This document shows positions 31,717-41,131 of a stretch of 64,000 nt of DNA, piece after piece; the stretch's first letter is position 1, and each line of letters begins with the position of its first letter. The stretch lies in NCBI RefSeq assembly GCF_015182285.1, contig NZ_PRDM01000002.1:682001-746000 (forward strand), read 5' to 3'. Source of the stretch: Flavobacterium hungaricum. Lineage in GTDB: Bacteria > Bacteroidota > Bacteroidia > Flavobacteriales > Flavobacteriaceae. A program made the position numbers and the translations under genes. The notes beneath the pieces were generated by a model. It made no database searches and was not told where the DNA came from. It was given only the letters and a program-made list of their open reading frames with translations.

Positions 31717-32355
31717 ATGTATTTCTTATTTGATAATTTATATTTCCCCCCAGTTTCAGAAGCTGATCAAGAAGGAATTCTGGCAGTAGGGGGAGATTTG
31801 AGTCCAGAACGTTTAAAATTGGCTTACGAGAGAGGTATTTTTCCTTGGTTTAACGAAGGAGAGCCGATACTTTGGTGGGCGCCGGATCCTAGAATGGTTT
31901 TATTTTTAGACGAGCTGGTTGTCTCTAAAAGTATGCGTAACGTATTGAATAGAAAACTGTTTGCAATTACCTTTAATAAAAGTTTTAGAGAGGTAATTTT
32001 GAATTGCCAGAATATCCAGCGCGATGGTCAGGACGGAACGTGGATTTCTGATGAAATTGTAGCTTCGTATTGTGAACTTAACAAGCAGGGACTTGCTAAA
32101 TCCGTTGAGGTTTGGCAGGATGGTATTTTGGTAGGCGGTCTGTACGGAATGGATTTGGGACATGTTTTTTGTGGAGAAAGTATGTTTTCTAAAGTTTCAA
32201 ATGCTTCAAAAGCAGCTTTTATCGCGTTGGTGCAGCGCTTGCGAGAAGAAAATTACAAACTTTTAGACTGTCAGGTTTACAATCCGCATTTGGACAGTTT
32301 AGGATGCCGCGAAATTGATCGAGAGGATTTTATGTCTATTTTAATGAATAAATAA
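31717..32355 (+). CDS. aat: leucyl/phenylalanyl-tRNA--protein transferase
   Basis: A 212-residue enzyme that adds Leu or Phe to proteins with basic N termini, marking them for ClpAP in the N-end rule. Signature blocks are all present: GILAVGGDLSPERLKLAYERGIFPWF, PILWWAPDPRMVLF, ESMFSKVSNASKAAFIALV and LLDCQVYNPHLDSLGCREI. Full length. The preceding 260-base gap shows no clear promoter and no further gene. The next gene (MOSC domain) starts 2 bases after its stop, suggesting co-transcription. Confidence 0.94.
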   Translation: MYFLFDNLYFPPVSEADQEGILAVGGDLSPERLKLAYERGIFPWFNEGEPILWWAPDPRMVLFLDELVVSKSMRNVLNRKLFAITFNKSFREVILNCQNIQRDGQDGTWISDEIVASYCELNKQGLAKSVEVWQDGILVGGLYGMDLGHVFCGESMFSKVSNASKAAFIALVQRLREENYKLLDCQVYNPHLDSLGCREIDREDFMSILMNK

Positions 32356-32357
32356 AA

Positions 32358-33146
32358 ATGAGTGTTATTGTAAAAGAAATTTATATATATCCTGTAAAAA
32401 GCCTTGCGGGCATTAGTTTGAAGAGTGCTAAGGCAGAAGAAATGGGTTTTGAAAATGACAGAAGATGGATGTTGATCAATGCTGATAATGTGCATGTAAC
32501 CCAAAGAGAATATCCGATCATGAGCCAATTTTATCCTGAAATTTCTGGGGATAAAATCAGCATTACTTTTCAAGACCAAAAACATGAATTTTTTATTAGT
32601 GAACATTTGCAAAACACTATTGAAAGTAATGTTTGGGAAGATAAAAGCGATGTTTTCGAAGTAAATAAAAACACTTCAAAATGGTTTAGCGAAAAGTTGG
32701 GTTTTGACTGTAAATTGGTCAAAATTTTAGGAAAAGGTGATCGAAAACATGAAAGTTCCAAAACTAAAGAAACTTATAATGTCAGCCTTGCAGATGCTTA
32801 CCCTTATTTGTTGATTGGTACCGAAAGCCTTGATTTTTTGAATGAAAAATTAGAAAAGAAAGTTTCTATTTTAAGATTTCGTCCTAACATTGTAGTGAGT
32901 ACTCAAAATGCTCATGAAGAAGATGATTTTGATACTTTTACAATTGGAGAGGTTTCATTTAAAAATATAAAACCCTGCGGAAGATGCATTATGGTAAACA
33001 ATGATCCGCAGAAAGGAATTGTAAAAAAAGAACCTCTTAAAACGTTGAGTAAATACAGAAATGTTAATAATTCTGTTTTGTTTGGGACCAATATCGTCAG
33101 TTTAAACAACGGAACAATCAATGTTGGCGATGAAGTTGTTTTCTAA
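32358..33146 (+). CDS. MOSC domain protein
   Basis: A 262-residue protein with an N-terminal beta-barrel MOSC_N domain (residues about 1-120, IYPVKSLAGISLKSAKAEEMG) and a C-terminal MOSC domain with the conserved cysteine in FKNIKPCGRCIMVNNDPQKG. Members bind the molybdenum cofactor and include mARC reductases and sulfuration-related enzymes. It is a single-chain version without extra domains. It is convergent with thiF (33143-33853, minus strand), overlapping it by 4 bases. Confidence 0.88.
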   Translation: MSVIVKEIYIYPVKSLAGISLKSAKAEEMGFENDRRWMLINADNVHVTQREYPIMSQFYPEISGDKISITFQDQKHEFFISEHLQNTIESNVWEDKSDVFEVNKNTSKWFSEKLGFDCKLVKILGKGDRKHESSKTKETYNVSLADAYPYLLIGTESLDFLNEKLEKKVSILRFRPNIVVSTQNAHEEDDFDTFTIGEVSFKNIKPCGRCIMVNNDPQKGIVKKEPLKTLSKYRNVNNSVLFGTNIVSLNNGTINVGDEVVF

Positions 33147-33853
33147 AAATTTAGTTTTGAAAAATTCCAGTTTAGCGTATTAAAAATTATAAGTTCATTT
33201 TTTAAAGAAGGCAATTCTAAAATTAGTTTTAATGTTTCGTGCGCCATCATATTGCCTATAATTCCCGGAAGCGTTCCTAAAACTCCGTTTAAATTACAAT
33301 TGGGAACATCTTTAGGATCCGGCATTTCGGGAAATAAATCGCGAAGGTTTTTGCTCCCTTTATGATTAAAAACAGCGATCTGGCCTTCAAATCTCAAAAT
33401 GCTTCCGTGGACTAAAGGTTTGTTTAATAGAACGCAGCTGTCATTAACCAAATAACGTGTTGTGAAATTATCTGAACCATCGACAATAATATCATATTGA
33501 CTGATAATTTCTGATGCATTTTCGGCAGTCAATTTTTCTGTAATCGAGGCAACTTCAATAAGCGGATTTAATTTTGAAACCACCTCTTTTGCTGCAATCG
33601 CTTTTTGGTGACCAATTTCATTTTCAGTGTATAAAATTTGTCTGTGCAGATTGTGAATTTCAATCGTGTCAAAATCCATGATTCCGATAAAACCGACTCC
33701 GGCTGTAGCAATATATTGTAAAATCGGACAGCCTAAACCGCCTGCGCCAATTACTAAAACTCGTGCTTTTTTTAATTTTTCCTGACCTTCATCTCCAATT
33801 TCCGGAAGAATGGTTTGTCTGTTGTAACGAAGAAATTCTTTGATAATACTCAT
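33143..33853 (-). CDS. thiF: ThiF/MoeB-type adenylyltransferase of the thiamine operon
   Basis: A 236-residue E1-like enzyme that adenylates the C terminus of ThiS. It has the nucleotide loop GAGGLGCPILQYIATAGVG, the Arg/Asp-binding NLHRQILYTENEIGH and the catalytic-cysteine-type motif PNCNLNGVLG. The paired zinc cysteines of MoeB/ThiF (CxxC near 170 and at the C terminus) are absent, and the chain is shorter than E. coli ThiF. It is the last gene of the thiamine operon, 68 bases after thiH. Repeats of the TTTTAGATTT type lie between them. Confidence 0.9.
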   Translation of the reverse strand: MSIIKEFLRYNRQTILPEIGDEGQEKLKKARVLVIGAGGLGCPILQYIATAGVGFIGIMDFDTIEIHNLHRQILYTENEIGHQKAIAAKEVVSKLNPLIEVASITEKLTAENASEIISQYDIIVDGSDNFTTRYLVNDSCVLLNKPLVHGSILRFEGQIAVFNHKGSKNLRDLFPEMPDPKDVPNCNLNGVLGTLPGIIGNMMAHETLKLILELPSLKNELIIFNTLNWNFSKLNF

Positions 33854-33921
33854 TTTAATTAATTTTAGATTTCTGATTTTAGATTTTTGATTGATGAAAT
33901 GAAGAATAAAAAATCTGAAAT

Positions 33922-35049
33922 TTAAACGCTAAAATCTGAAATATAACTTCTATCCCAATCTTTCCAAACGGGTTCATAGCCTTTGTTTTTTATGATTTTT
34001 GCAATTTCATCAGCAGAGCGTTCATCGCTGATTTCGAATTGTTCTAAAGACTGTGGATCAACCACATAACCACCTGGATTGGTTTTTGATCCTGCGCTCA
34101 TACTCGTAACACCAATTGGGATTATATTATTCCTGAATTTTTCGTTTTCTCGTGTCGAAATCGAAATTTCGAGATCTTCATTCCACAAACGATAAGCACA
34201 GATTAATTGCGTCAGGTCTTTATCATCCATAATAAAATTGGGTTCGATAATACCTTCAGCAGGGCGGAGGCGGGGAAACGAAACGGAATATTTAGTCTGC
34301 CAGTATTTCTTTTGAAGATAATCTAAATGCAAAGCGTTGAAAAAACTATCTGTCCGCCAGTCTTCTAAACCTAATAAAACGCCTAAACCTATTTTATGAA
34401 TTCCAGCAGTTCCAATTCGGTCTGGAGTTTCTAATCTATAGTCAAAATTTGATTTTTTGCCTTTGGTATGATACTTTTTGTAAACCTCCTGATGATACGT
34501 TTCCTGATATACCAAAACCGAATACACGCCCGCATCGTGCAAACGCTCATAATCTTCTGTAGAAAGCGGCTGTACTTCAACAGAAATAATCGAAAATTGT
34601 TTGCGTATTAATGCAATTGCGTTCAGGAAATAATTAATGTTTACGGTATAATTTGCCTCGCCTGTAACCAATAAGACATGATCGAACCCCGTTTCCTTTA
34701 AAGCTTCAACTTCGAGTTTAATTTCCGCATCAGAAAGTGTTTTTCTTTTGATTTTATTGTCTAAACTAAATCCGCAATAGGTACAAATGTTTTGGCATTC
34801 ATTGCTCAAATATAAAGGGGCATACATTTGAATCGTTTTGCCGAAACGTTTCTTTGTGATCTCATGGCATTTCTGCGCCATTTCTTCTAAATAATTCTGG
34901 GCAATAGGAGAGATCAAAACCAAAAAATCATCGAGATTGTATTTGGTTTTTGCCAAAGTTCTTTCGACATCTTTTGCTGTGGTTTTATATATTTTGGATT
35001 GAATGGAATCCCAATTATATTGTTCAAAAATAGATTTGAATGTGTTCAT
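33922..35049 (-). CDS. thiH: 2-iminoacetate synthase ThiH (radical SAM)
   Basis: A 375-residue radical SAM tyrosine lyase that makes dehydroglycine (2-iminoacetate) for thiazole formation. The 4Fe-4S motif is CQNICTYC (Cys-x3-Cys-x2-Cys) in LYLSNECQNICTYCGF; the GHDLMxx-type C-terminal stretch is replaced by family-typical ISVEVQPLSTEDYERLH and STRENEKFRNNIIPIG. This is the oxygen-sensitive route, not the ThiO oxidase route. Its first codons are duplicated 149 bases upstream (35139-35198). Confidence 0.95.
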   Translation of the reverse strand: MNTFKSIFEQYNWDSIQSKIYKTTAKDVERTLAKTKYNLDDFLVLISPIAQNYLEEMAQKCHEITKKRFGKTIQMYAPLYLSNECQNICTYCGFSLDNKIKRKTLSDAEIKLEVEALKETGFDHVLLVTGEANYTVNINYFLNAIALIRKQFSIISVEVQPLSTEDYERLHDAGVYSVLVYQETYHQEVYKKYHTKGKKSNFDYRLETPDRIGTAGIHKIGLGVLLGLEDWRTDSFFNALHLDYLQKKYWQTKYSVSFPRLRPAEGIIEPNFIMDDKDLTQLICAYRLWNEDLEISISTRENEKFRNNIIPIGVTSMSAGSKTNPGGYVVDPQSLEQFEISDERSADEIAKIIKNKGYEPVWKDWDRSYISDFSV

Positions 35050-35057
35050 AGTTTTTT

Positions 35058-35138
35058 AACCGCAAAGCACGCGGAGATTTACGCAAGGTTGGCAAAGCTT
35101 TGCGTTCTTAGCGCTTTTCTTTGCGAACTTTGCGGTTA
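35058..35138. repeat. palindromic ACCGCAAAG element inside duplicated thiH leader
   Basis: Imperfect palindrome with ends ACCGCAAAG (from 35060) and CTTTGCGGT (to 35137) and internal GCAAAG/CTTTGC motifs. A related ACCGCAAAG-type unit is embedded in the element at 54879-55032. It lies between thiH and its duplicated 5' fragment. Confidence 0.6.
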
Positions 35139-35198
35139 TTATTTAGTCATAATGTAATCCCAATTATATTGCTTAAAAATAGATTTGAATGTGTTCAT
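35139..35198 (-). pseudogene. duplicated 5' end of thiH (20-codon fragment)
   Basis: On the minus strand this reads MNTFKSIFKQYNWDYIMTK then stop, versus MNTFKSIFEQYNWDSIQSK at the true thiH start 149 bases away. The DNA matches over about 45 bases, then diverges. It is a duplicated and decayed start; it could act as a small leader frame upstream of thiH but nothing shows that. Confidence 0.75.
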
Positions 35199-35212
35199 TG
35201 GATTGTTTTTAT

Positions 35213-35227
35213 TTCACGCAGATTTTG
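35213..35227. repeat. TTTCACGCAGATTTTG repeat unit downstream of GxxExxY gene
   Basis: The unit TTTCACGCAGATTTT at 35213-35227 matches the repeat family that makes the 27-base perfect palindrome on the other side of the GxxExxY gene (35672-35750) and, in inverted sense, the piece at 11368-11397. Confidence 0.55.
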
Positions 35228-35235
35228 TACTCTGG

Positions 35236-35613
35236 TTAGATTTTATTTGCGACTCGATGTATGTTATCTAGAATATTTATACAATTAAAATTGATTAATA
35301 ACCCAAGCTTTTTATTTGTTAGTTTTAAATAAGTATTTAATTGCTTAAAATGTATGGATTTCAATTCATCTACAGATTTTAGTTCAATAATTACTTTATT
35401 TTCTACTAATAAGTCTAATCGAAAAGTGATATCTAATTCTACATTGTCATATTTAACTGGTAGATTAATTTGTTTGATAGTATTTAAACCATCCTTATTT
35501 AATTGATAATATAAAGCACTTTCGTAAACGGATTCTAATAATCCAGGGCCTAGAGTATTGTATACCTTGAAAACAGCACCTCTTACTTTATATGAAATTT
35601 CATTTTCTGACAT
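35236..35613 (-). CDS. GxxExxY family protein (PD-(D/E)XK nuclease-like)
   Basis: A 125-residue protein of the GxxExxY family, named for the motif seen here as GPGLLESVYE. The second half has a short PD-(D/E)XK-like core, FRLDLLVENKVIIELKSV, with Asp and Glu-x-Lys in the right order for metal binding. The family is frequent in Bacteroidota, often in several copies, and its role is unknown. Here it lies inside the thiamine operon between thiG and thiH, flanked by CGCAGATTTT repeats and followed on the map by a duplicated thiH start. It may be a passenger brought in with the repeats. Confidence 0.75.
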   Translation of the reverse strand: MSENEISYKVRGAVFKVYNTLGPGLLESVYESALYYQLNKDGLNTIKQINLPVKYDNVELDITFRLDLLVENKVIIELKSVDELKSIHFKQLNTYLKLTNKKLGLLINFNCINILDNIHRVANKI

Positions 35614-35671
35614 AATTGTGATTTTAATTGCAAATCAAATTTAATGAAATTTCTTACTTTTTATTTTTCTT

Positions 35672-35750
35672 CTCGCAGATTTTGCAGATTGAGCAGATTT
35701 TTTTTCATATTTTAATTAAATAGATCTGCTCAATCTGCAAAATCTGCGAG
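35672..35750. repeat. 27-base perfect inverted repeat of the CGCAGATTT family
   Basis: Arms 35672-35698 (begins CTCGCAGATTTTGCAGATT) and 35724-35750 (ends AATCTGCGAG) are exact reverse complements over 27 bases, with a 25-base AT-rich loop. It sits between thiG and the GxxExxY gene. As RNA it would form a very stable hairpin within the operon transcript. Confidence 0.85.
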
Positions 35751-35761
35751 AGATTAAAAAC

Positions 35762-36538
35762 TTAGTCATAAAGAAAAGAAGTCAAAGGACTAGACGCCAC
35801 AGCATAATTTTGCTGGTTTGCAATTCTCGCTTCAAAGGCTTTTCTTCCAGCGATTACCGCTTCTTTAAAAGCCTCGGCCATTAATTTTGGATTTCCGGCT
35901 ACTGCAATAGCAGTATTTACCAAGACCGCATCGGCACCAATTTCCATTGCTTTTGCAGCATCAGATGGAGCGCCAATTCCAGCATCGACAATAACCGGAA
36001 CATTGCTTTGTTCGATTATAATTTCCAGAAAATCAATGGTTTTTAGACCTTTGTTACTTCCTATTGGAGATCCTAATGGCATCACGGCAGTTGTGCCGAC
36101 ACTTTCCAAATGTTTGCACAAAACAGGATCGGCGTGAATATAAGGCAGTACTAAAAAGCCAAGTTTAGCCAGATCTTCTGTGGCTTTTAAAGTCTCGATT
36201 GGATCCGGCATTAAATATTTCGGGTCCGGATGAATTTCCAGTTTTACCCAATTGGTTTCTAAAGCTTCGCGGGCCAATTGTGCAGCAAAAACGGCCTCTT
36301 TAGCATTTCTTGCACCAGAAGTATTAGGCAGTAAATTGATATTCGGATGATTCAGATGTGATAAAATTGCATCCGTATCTGTTTCTAAATCAATTCGTTT
36401 AAGAGCAACTGTAACCAATTCGCTTTCAGAAGCTAAAATCGCTTCTTCCATTTCTTTGTTCGATCCAAATTTTCCTGTTCCTAGAAACAAACGCGATTTG
36501 AAGCTTTTGTCTCCAATATTAAACAATGACGTTTGCAT
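35762..36538 (-). CDS. thiG: thiazole synthase ThiG
   Basis: A 258-residue TIM-barrel enzyme that builds the thiazole phosphate from 1-deoxyxylulose phosphate, dehydroglycine and ThiS-thiocarboxylate. The Schiff-base lysine is in [18 protein letters not shown]; the phosphate sites are [18 protein letters not shown] and [33 protein letters not shown]. Its start overlaps the end of thiE by 20 bases. The family's usual length is kept. It is the operon's last gene before the GxxExxY insertion and thiH. Confidence 0.96.
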   Translation of the reverse strand: MQTSLFNIGDKSFKSRLFLGTGKFGSNKEMEEAILASESELVTVALKRIDLETDTDAILSHLNHPNINLLPNTSGARNAKEAVFAAQLAREALETNWVKLEIHPDPKYLMPDPIETLKATEDLAKLGFLVLPYIHADPVLCKHLESVGTTAVMPLGSPIGSNKGLKTIDFLEIIIEQSNVPVIVDAGIGAPSDAAKAMEIGADAVLVNTAIAVAGNPKLMAEAFKEAVIAGRKAFEARIANQQNYAVASSPLTSFLYD

Positions 36539-37169
36539 ATAATTTTTCGTTTAGTTGTGTGATTAATTTTTCTTTTTCGTAGCTGTCGGTAATGATTCCA
36601 GAAACCGCAATTCCGAAAATTCCAGTTTCCATTAACGGATTCACATCTCTCAAAGTAATGCCTCCAATAGCATAAACAGGAATATCAATTTTGTTTTTTT
36701 TGAGTTTTTGAAGAATATCAAAATAACCGGACAAACCCAAAATCGGACTTAGTTTTTCTTTTGTTGCCGTGAATCTAAAAGGCCCCAAACCAATATAATC
36801 ACATCCGTTTTTTACATGATTTTGAATATCTTCCAAAGTATTAGCTGTTCCGCCAATTATTTTTGAAGATCCTAATAAAGCTCTGGCTTCGTCAATTTTA
36901 GTGTCTGTTAATCCTAAATGGACACCATCGGCATCAATCAGTTTTGCGAGAGATAAATCATCGTTTACAATAAAATTGGCGGTATATTTTTCACATAAAG
37001 GTTTTACCGCTTCTGCTAAAGTAAAAGTGTCTTTTGAAGTCTGGTTTTTAAATCGCATTTGAACCCAATTGCATCCAGCATCTAGAGCTTGATGAATATT
37101 GCGTAATTGTTCTTCGATAGTTTCGCCTTGTGAAATGTATTGCAGTTTATTATACATAATGGTATCCAA
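36519..37169 (-). CDS. thiE: thiamine phosphate synthase ThiE
   Basis: A 216-residue TIM-barrel enzyme joining HMP-PP and thiazole phosphate. All key sites are present: [57 protein letters not shown] and [19 protein letters not shown]. Overlaps thiG by 20 bases and thiD by 20 bases. It is the conventional ThiE of this operon, whereas the gene at 37860 is a TenI-like relative. Confidence 0.95.
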   Translation of the reverse strand: MDTIMYNKLQYISQGETIEEQLRNIHQALDAGCNWVQMRFKNQTSKDTFTLAEAVKPLCEKYTANFIVNDDLSLAKLIDADGVHLGLTDTKIDEARALLGSSKIIGGTANTLEDIQNHVKNGCDYIGLGPFRFTATKEKLSPILGLSGYFDILQKLKKNKIDIPVYAIGGITLRDVNPLMETGIFGIAVSGIITDSYEKEKLITQLNEKLYANVIV

Positions 37170-37902
37170 TTAATGATGAGGTTGAACTGAGATAATTTTC
37201 GATATAGATTTTAGCATTTTTACAAGCTTCTTTTATAGTTTGGTTTAAAGCTAAATTCGAAGCAATTGCCGATGAAAGCACACAGCCGGAACCGTGTTTT
37301 TCATAACATTCTTTGTCTGATGGAAGAAAATCTAAAACTTCATTTTTTAAGAATAAACGATCATTTCCAAGAGCATTTTTGTTGTGCCCGCCTTTTAGAA
37401 GGATTTGTGTTGGAATTTGATTAGGAATGCCAATACCATCCGAAATAAAATCAGGAAACAGTATTGCGGCTTCTTGATAGTTGGGTGTTATCAAATCGAT
37501 TTTCGATAATATTTTATTTAGATCCAAATGATTTTCGATCTGTAGAAAATCAAATTTGGTTGTTGATTTTAAAACAGGATCCCAAACAATTTGAGTTGCT
37601 TGTGAGTGTAATTTTATAGTTGAAATAATTCGGTTTAAATCATATAAAGAAGGCACAATTCCTATTTTTACTACACTAATAGTATAATTTAAAAACAGGG
37701 TTTCGATAGAGCGGATAATAAAACTCAAATCGGTCCACTGAATCTCATAAAATTGATTTTCAGTTTGAATGGTATTTGCGGTCGAAATAGCAAATCCCGT
37801 AACTTTGTGCTGTTCAAAAGTCTTGATATCAGCCAGGATACCAGCACCTCCAGAGGGATCTAAACCGGCGATTGTAAGTACGAAAGGGCGATCTTTTGAC
37901 AT
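37150..37902 (-). CDS. thiD: hydroxymethylpyrimidine (phospho)kinase ThiD
   Basis: A 250-residue ribokinase-like enzyme that phosphorylates HMP and HMP-P. The substrate motif is TIAGLDPSGGAGILADIKTFEQHKVTGFAI; the nucleotide motif includes GHNKNALGNDRL and HGSGCVLSSAIASNLA. Overlaps thiE by 20 bases and the tenI-like gene by 43 bases, which indicates coupled translation. Full length for the family. Confidence 0.94.
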   Translation of the reverse strand: MSKDRPFVLTIAGLDPSGGAGILADIKTFEQHKVTGFAISTANTIQTENQFYEIQWTDLSFIIRSIETLFLNYTISVVKIGIVPSLYDLNRIISTIKLHSQATQIVWDPVLKSTTKFDFLQIENHLDLNKILSKIDLITPNYQEAAILFPDFISDGIGIPNQIPTQILLKGGHNKNALGNDRLFLKNEVLDFLPSDKECYEKHGSGCVLSSAIASNLALNQTIKEACKNAKIYIENYLSSTSSLIGYHYV

Positions 37903-38471
37903 AATTTAAATTGTTTTATCGGGTTTTCACTATTCCAAATGCTTCCTAAAAGAGCAAAATCATCAAAGCCGTTTTTTAATGTATTATAAATGTTTTCAGA
38001 ACGAATGCCGCCTAAAGCGATCATTTTTGTGTTGTAATTTGTCCGTGATTTTATTTCTTCAAAAAGATCTTTTTTTGGGTGATAATTTTCTTTAGAAATA
38101 CTTTTAAAAACTGGGCTTAGAAAGGCGTAATCAAAATCATTTTCTAAGGAATTAAAATCTTGGATAGAATGTGTTGACGTTGAATGAAACCTGCAAGCTT
38201 TTGAAAACCTTGCAGGAAATTCACGGCTATAGTTTCTATCTTTTTCAGAAAAATGTATTCGATTGATTCCAAAGTCTTCTGCCAAATCGTGATGGCTGTG
38301 TAAAATCAAATTACTTCTAAATTTTAATTCTATTTGATGAATGAACTTTGCCATTTCCAACTCAGAAAAATCAGGTTTTCTAATATGAAGCAAAGGCATG
38401 CCTTCTTTAAATAATGAATGAATTATTTTGATTTCATCTGCAACAGCAAAAGGATTTGTAATTATCATCAT
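37860..38471 (-). CDS. ThiE/TenI-like protein, probable thiazole tautomerase
   Basis: A 203-residue relative of ThiE. The TMP-synthase phosphate site (normally GPxxxTxTK) is altered to FLSPVFKSISKENYHPKKDL, and the pyrimidine site lacks the usual Asp pattern, which fits TenI, a thiazole tautomerase that aromatises the ThiG product, better than a true ThiE. It overlaps thiD by 43 bases. Two start codons in a row (ATG ATG) are possible. In this operon a complete thiE is also present, so a TenI role is plausible but not proven. Confidence 0.75.
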   Translation of the reverse strand: MMIITNPFAVADEIKIIHSLFKEGMPLLHIRKPDFSELEMAKFIHQIELKFRSNLILHSHHDLAEDFGINRIHFSEKDRNYSREFPARFSKACRFHSTSTHSIQDFNSLENDFDYAFLSPVFKSISKENYHPKKDLFEEIKSRTNYNTKMIALGGIRSENIYNTLKNGFDDFALLGSIWNSENPIKQFKLCQKIALSYLQSPV

Positions 38472-38516
38472 TTTTGTGAGATGTTAGAAGTGAAATGTTG
38501 TTTTGTAAAATGTATT

Positions 38517-38583
38517 TAGTAAAAAGTGAGAGGTGAAAAAGTTAAAAAAACATAGGTCTTTGCATTTACATCTCACTTTTTAC
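38517..38583. repeat. hairpin-forming AAAGTGAGA repeat between thiC and tenI-like gene
   Basis: AAAAAGTGAGAGGTGAAAA and, inverted, TTTACATCTCACTTTTT form an imperfect hairpin within the 128-base gap. It could act as an RNA-stability or attenuation element in the thiamine transcript. Confidence 0.45.
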
Positions 38584-38599
38584 AATTCACATCTCACAC

Positions 38600-40435
<1,836 letters not shown>

Positions 40436-40470
40436 TCAAGTTTGAAGTTTCAGGTTTCAGGTTTCAGGTT
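40436..40470. repeat. short heptamer array (GTTTCAG units) between thiS and thiC
   Basis: Four units of the TTTCAGG/TTTCAAG heptamer, the reverse sense of the arrays at 13293-13394 and 41017-41131. Followed by a palindromic repeat at 40487-40512. Confidence 0.7.
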
Positions 40471-40486
40471 GATGTAGATTGTGTAT

Positions 40487-40512
40487 GTAGAGGCGCACTG
40501 CAGTGCGTCTAC
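40487..40512. repeat. palindromic GTAGAGGCGCACTGCAGTGC repeat
   Basis: Near-perfect palindrome GTAGAGGCGCACTGCAGTGC plus GTCTAC. Best copy of the family seen at 12213-12238 and 12282-12306. It lies between thiS and thiC. Confidence 0.75.
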
Positions 40513-40559
40513 GTCCAGTATAAATTGGAATTTGGGTTTTTAAAATTTTGAATTTATTT

Positions 40560-40766
40560 CTAACCTCCCTGCGTAGCAGAAATAATTAGAATTTCATCGG
40601 TTTCGGATACGAAGAATTCGCTCCAATTAGATTTTGGAACAACAGTATTGTTGATAGCAATGGCGATTCCGTTTTGTTTGTGCGGAATTTCGAGATCGAG
40701 CAATGATTGAACGCTGAGCGATTCAACATTGAATTGTTTGATTTGGTGATTGATTTTTAGTTCCAT
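40560..40766 (-). CDS. thiS: sulfur carrier protein ThiS
   Basis: A 68-residue beta-grasp protein ending in the essential Gly-Gly (ATQGG), the site of adenylation by ThiF and of the thiocarboxylate that feeds ThiG. The core is QFNVESLSVQSLL and IAIAINNTVVPKSNW. It is the first gene of the thiamine operon, 79 bases after the TPP riboswitch, and its start codon lies in a hairpin arm (40763-40804), pointing to control of translation. Confidence 0.93.
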   Translation of the reverse strand: MELKINHQIKQFNVESLSVQSLLDLEIPHKQNGIAIAINNTVVPKSNWSEFFVSETDEILIISATQGG

Positions 40767-40804
40767 TCCTTTTAGTTTAGTGTATAGTTACACGATAGGA
40801 ATGG
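40763..40804 (-). promoter_or_regulatory. thiS: start-codon-covering hairpin of thiS
   Basis: AGGAATGG and CCATTCCT are a perfect 8-base pair of arms (40763-40770 and 40797-40804) around a 26-base loop which itself holds a GTGTA/TACAC stem. On the transcript the thiS ATG (complement of 40764-40766) lies in the arm 40763-40770, so folding would hide the start codon. It follows a TPP aptamer. Confidence 0.6.
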
Positions 40805-40845
40805 CTGCAAAATACACGCAGACGCGCGCATAGAAGTCATCTTAC

Positions 40846-40922
40846 TTTTCCCTACGCTAGTATGAACTAGATCAGGTTCAGAGGGTAAAATCTCAGCCTG
40901 CATGTTGCAGACACCCCTAAAG
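40846..40922 (-). ncRNA. TPP riboswitch controlling the thiamine operon
   Basis: Read on the minus strand the conserved core is intact: TTTAGGGGTG, GGCTGAGATTTTACCC, CTGAACCTGA and GCGTAGGGAA. A side arm (GTCTGCAACATGCAGGC) makes an extended P3. It starts within about two bases of the predicted transcription start. The thiamine biosynthesis genes lie downstream on the same strand. Confidence 0.95.
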
Positions 40923-40929
40923 TGTGAAG

Positions 40930-40937
40930 CAAATATA
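40930..40937 (-). promoter_or_regulatory. promoter -7 element for the thiamine operon
   Basis: Minus strand TATATTTG, exact to TAnnTTTG. Transcription would begin near 40924, the first bases of the riboswitch. A clear TTTG -33 element is not seen. Confidence 0.65.
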
Positions 40938-41016
40938 AGGAATTTTGTTTAAAAAGTTTATATTTCTCACAAAGTCTAGAATCAAGTTCAAAATTAGCTC
41001 CTATTGCGTCACGGAA

Positions 41017-41131
41017 AACTTGAAACTTGAAACTTGAAACTTGAAACTTGAAACTTGAAACTTGAAACTTGAAACTTGAAACTTGAAACTTGAAACTTGA
41101 AACTTGAAACTTGAAACTTGAAACTTGAAAC
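41017..41131. repeat. tandem heptamer array, about 16 copies of GAAACTT
   Basis: Sixteen head-to-tail units of GAAACTT from about 41017 to 41131, nearly perfect, with no spacer. It lies upstream of the thiamine operon promoter and directly after the tag stop codon. The unit is 7 bases, so it is a satellite-type array, not a CRISPR. Confidence 0.92.

Noticed and set aside
35058..35138. A tRNA-like or rRNA remnant
   Set aside because: The palindrome matches a dispersed repeat unit, with no tRNA or rRNA landmarks.
41017..41131. Possible CRISPR array
   Set aside because: Units are 7 bases and back-to-back without spacers; no cas genes are in the window.
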